From positions 1 to 64,000 of the forward strand of contig NZ_JAJLQX010000005.1 in NCBI RefSeq assembly GCF_021295095.1: a DNA stretch of 64,000 nt. Reading direction: 5' to 3'. This DNA comes from Phocaeicola oris (GTDB taxonomy: Bacteria > Bacteroidota > Bacteroidia > Bacteroidales > Bacteroidaceae). Position numbers and translations under genes: made by a program. A model generated the notes under the pieces. The model saw nothing but the letters and a program-made list of their open reading frames with translations, was not told the DNA's origin and did not search any database. Of this stretch, positions 62,535 to 64,000 are shown in pieces; within the stretch, counting starts at the first letter, position 1; every line of letters starts with the position of its first letter.

Positions 62535-64000
62535 TTAAAATCTTTTTTTATTGATTACACGTGTGCCCACGGTGTAGGATCCGACCGAGAGCGTGCTTAT
62601 TTTCTCGTTGATAATCCATACGCCGCCTTCGACGCAGTCCACGCCGTCAGCGGGTGATTTCATCGCCCTGTTGATGAGCAGGAACTGCTCTTCCAGCCTT
62701 TTCATGTGCGGATTATCCTTTTCGTCTATGTTAAGAATGAGTTTGCCCTGCCGGTTCAGCGGCTCAAGGTTTCCCTCGATGCGATCGAACTTTTCCGGTT
62801 TCCTTCTGGTGTCCGGTATAATACCAATAAATCCGAGCTGTTTTCCTTTTTCGTTAAACAGGGGAATGAATACCTGTTCGTAGAAAGGATCCTGCAGCTT
62901 GTTATTTTCGATGTAATTATACACTTGCGTTTTTTGTCCCACGTAATCCCGGAGATAATAATACCAATTCACGTACTCCTCGTTGACCACGTGATCCAGA
63001 TATCCGGTGTAAACATAGAACTTGCCGTCGTAATATCCGATAAGGAAGCAGGCTTTGAACGAGGTGGCTTTGTTTTTCGAGTTGGACGGAGCCGGATCCC
63101 CGTAAGCCACCGCGAACTGCAGTTTCGACAACGGCGGGCATTTGCCCCATGTCATTTCCTTGAACGTGTCCCCCTCGGATAGCGGGTTGTTCATGTATTC
63201 CTGCTGGAATGCCTTGGTGCTTATTTTATTCTGAATACGATTGATGTGCTTTTCCGTGTTCTTCTCCGGCCAGCTGGATTTGCCTTCCATGTCTCGAATG
63301 TTTATGATGTCCCAATGGTCGGCTTTTTCGCCTGCCCGTTTCACGCAGCAGTCAAGGGCAATCAGATTACCGCAGAACACCACCAATAAATCCTCGCTGA
63401 TGGATCGGGTCGGGAACAGTGCCGCTTCGAACCACTCCCATTTTTTCTTCAGGATGTCCGGATTTCGGCAGTCCGCGTCCGTGTCGAAGTCATCCACGAG
63501 GATGGTGTCCGGACGTGCCGCGTCCTTTCTGGTGCCACGGGGGGACTCCAGCGCGCCGATTGCCCGGAACGTAGCCCCGGTAGTGAGGGTGAATTCATCT
63601 TCCGTCCAGCTTCCGAATTCCCTTAAATCGCCATAATACGCCTTGAGGATGGAATTGCCCTCAAAGGCTTTTTTATAGGGGGCTAAGAGACGAACAGCGT
63701 TGTCGTGACTGTTTGATATGAGCAGCACGTTCTTTTTCTTTTGGGTCAGTACAAGATACATGGCGCACATGAATACGATGGTGGATTTAGCCAGCTCACG
63801 TGACCACGAAAGGACTTCGTACCATTCCATATTGGTGGTGATGCGTCTGATTGCCTGTTGATGGAACTTGGTAAAGGGGTACTTGGCAAACTCCGAGAAA
63901 AAGAACAATATCCATTCGATGGCGTTCGCTTCCAGCTTTTTCAGCTTCTTTTTCCGCTCTACCGGCGAGAGGTTGTCGGCTGCTTTGTCTCTTTTAAGTG
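62535..64000 (-). CDS. phage terminase large subunit (partial, runs off the right edge)
   Basis: The frame stays open to the right edge (at least 487 codons). The ATPase part has SRELAKSTIVFMCAMYLVL as a variant Walker A, VLLISNSHDNA, and ILVDDFDTDAD as Walker B. The nuclease part begins at AVAYGDPAPS with its first acidic residue. The enzyme packages DNA into heads and cuts it. A TTG at 63908 was considered as start but the coding pattern continues upstream (ERKKKLKKLEANAIEWI), so the true start is outside the window. Confidence 0.88.
   Translation of the reverse strand, partial: LKRDKAADNLSPVERKKKLKKLEANAIEWILFFFSEFAKYPFTKFHQQAIRRITTNMEWYEVLSWSRELAKSTIVFMCAMYLVLTQKKKNVLLISNSHDNAVRLLAPYKKAFEGNSILKAYYGDLREFGSWTEDEFTLTTGATFRAIGALESPRGTRKDAARPDTILVDDFDTDADCRNPDILKKKWEWFEAALFPTRSISEDLLVVFCGNLIALDCCVKRAGEKADHWDIINIRDMEGKSSWPEKNTEKHINRIQNKISTKAFQQEYMNNPLSEGDTFKEMTWGKCPPLSKLQFAVAYGDPAPSNSKNKATSFKACFLIGYYDGKFYVYTGYLDHVVNEEYVNWYYYLRDYVGQKTQVYNYIENNKLQDPFYEQVFIPLFNEKGKQLGFIGIIPDTRRKPEKFDRIEGNLEPLNRQGKLILNIDEKDNPHMKRLEEQFLLINRAMKSPADGVDCVEGGVWIINEKISTLSVGSYTVGTRVINKKRF

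Larger units (their letters stand above)
48600..64000. mobile_element. Mu-like transposable prophage (left part)
   Basis: From about here to the right edge the genes are those of a transposable phage: LexA-type repressor, MuA and MuB homologues, a DUF3164 protein, gpG virion morphogenesis, DUF935 portal with MuF, gp36 and terminase. GC content rises visibly after about 51.6 kb. Early genes run on the plus strand and head genes on the minus strand. Bacteroides transposable phages such as Hankyphage are the nearest described type by content, from memory and not by comparison. The left boundary is approximate. Confidence 0.85.

Noticed and set aside
48600-64000. Diversity-generating retroelement, expected by analogy with Hankyphage
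   Set aside because: No reverse transcriptase or template repeat is visible in this part; it could lie beyond the right edge.

Overview
The window is chromosomal DNA of a member of the Bacteroidota, most likely order Bacteroidales. The grounds are: repeated promoter elements of the TAnnTTTG (-7) type, some with an upstream TTG or TTTG about 19-21 bases away; a SusC/SusD pair controlled by an ECF sigma factor and a FecR anti-sigma factor; Tat-exported Gfo/Idh/MocA oxidoreductases; a Bacteroides-type xylose isomerase; and an AT-rich background. No rRNA or tRNA gene and no CRISPR array is visible. The genus cannot be fixed from the sequence alone.

Layout. 1-10.9 kb: a lactate-dehydrogenase-like oxidoreductase that has lost its 5' part, a GH51 arabinofuranosidase, a thioesterase, an ApbE flavin transferase, two Tat-exported Gfo/Idh oxidoreductases around a lipoprotein serine hydrolase, and the wreck of an FAD oxidoreductase. 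11.4-22.3 kb: a VanX-like dipeptidase, then a compact operon xylB-xylA-exuT-uxaC-uxuA-(SDR fructuronate reductase)-kdgK-kdgA-GNAT. Together these take D-xylose to xylulose 5-phosphate and hexuronates to pyruvate plus glyceraldehyde 3-phosphate, as expected for growth on glucuronoxylan or pectin. 22.3-33.3 kb: RNase H1, ArgS, a radical SAM sulfatase-maturase-like enzyme, an AGE-family epimerase with a YhcH protein, an LTA-synthase-like membrane enzyme, a glycosyltransferase and a Tat-exported Fe-S aldo/keto reductase. 33.6-48.3 kb (minus strand): an ECF sigma/FecR/SusC(STN)/SusD locus followed by an unfamiliar 812-aa secreted protein, a secreted FAD oxidoreductase and a secreted esterase, then a separate sialate O-acetylesterase.

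From about 48.6-49 kb to the right edge lies a Mu-like transposable prophage, clearly more GC-rich in its structural part. It has a LexA-type repressor with divergent promoters, MuA and MuB homologues, a run of small early genes, a DUF3164 protein, and then, on the opposite strand, morphogenesis genes: gpG, a portal-MuF fusion ending in a putative nuclease domain, gp36, and a terminase that runs off the window. The right end of the prophage is not in view and the left end is not resolved.

The most unusual signal outside genes is a family of intergenic arrays of imperfect 12-bp palindromes repeated at exactly 22-bp intervals. There are two sequence types, TCATnCGnATGA and TCACGnnCGTGA-like. 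Two of the TCAT arrays are fused to the same hairpin-bearing flank and sit in opposite orientation about 28.6 kb apart.
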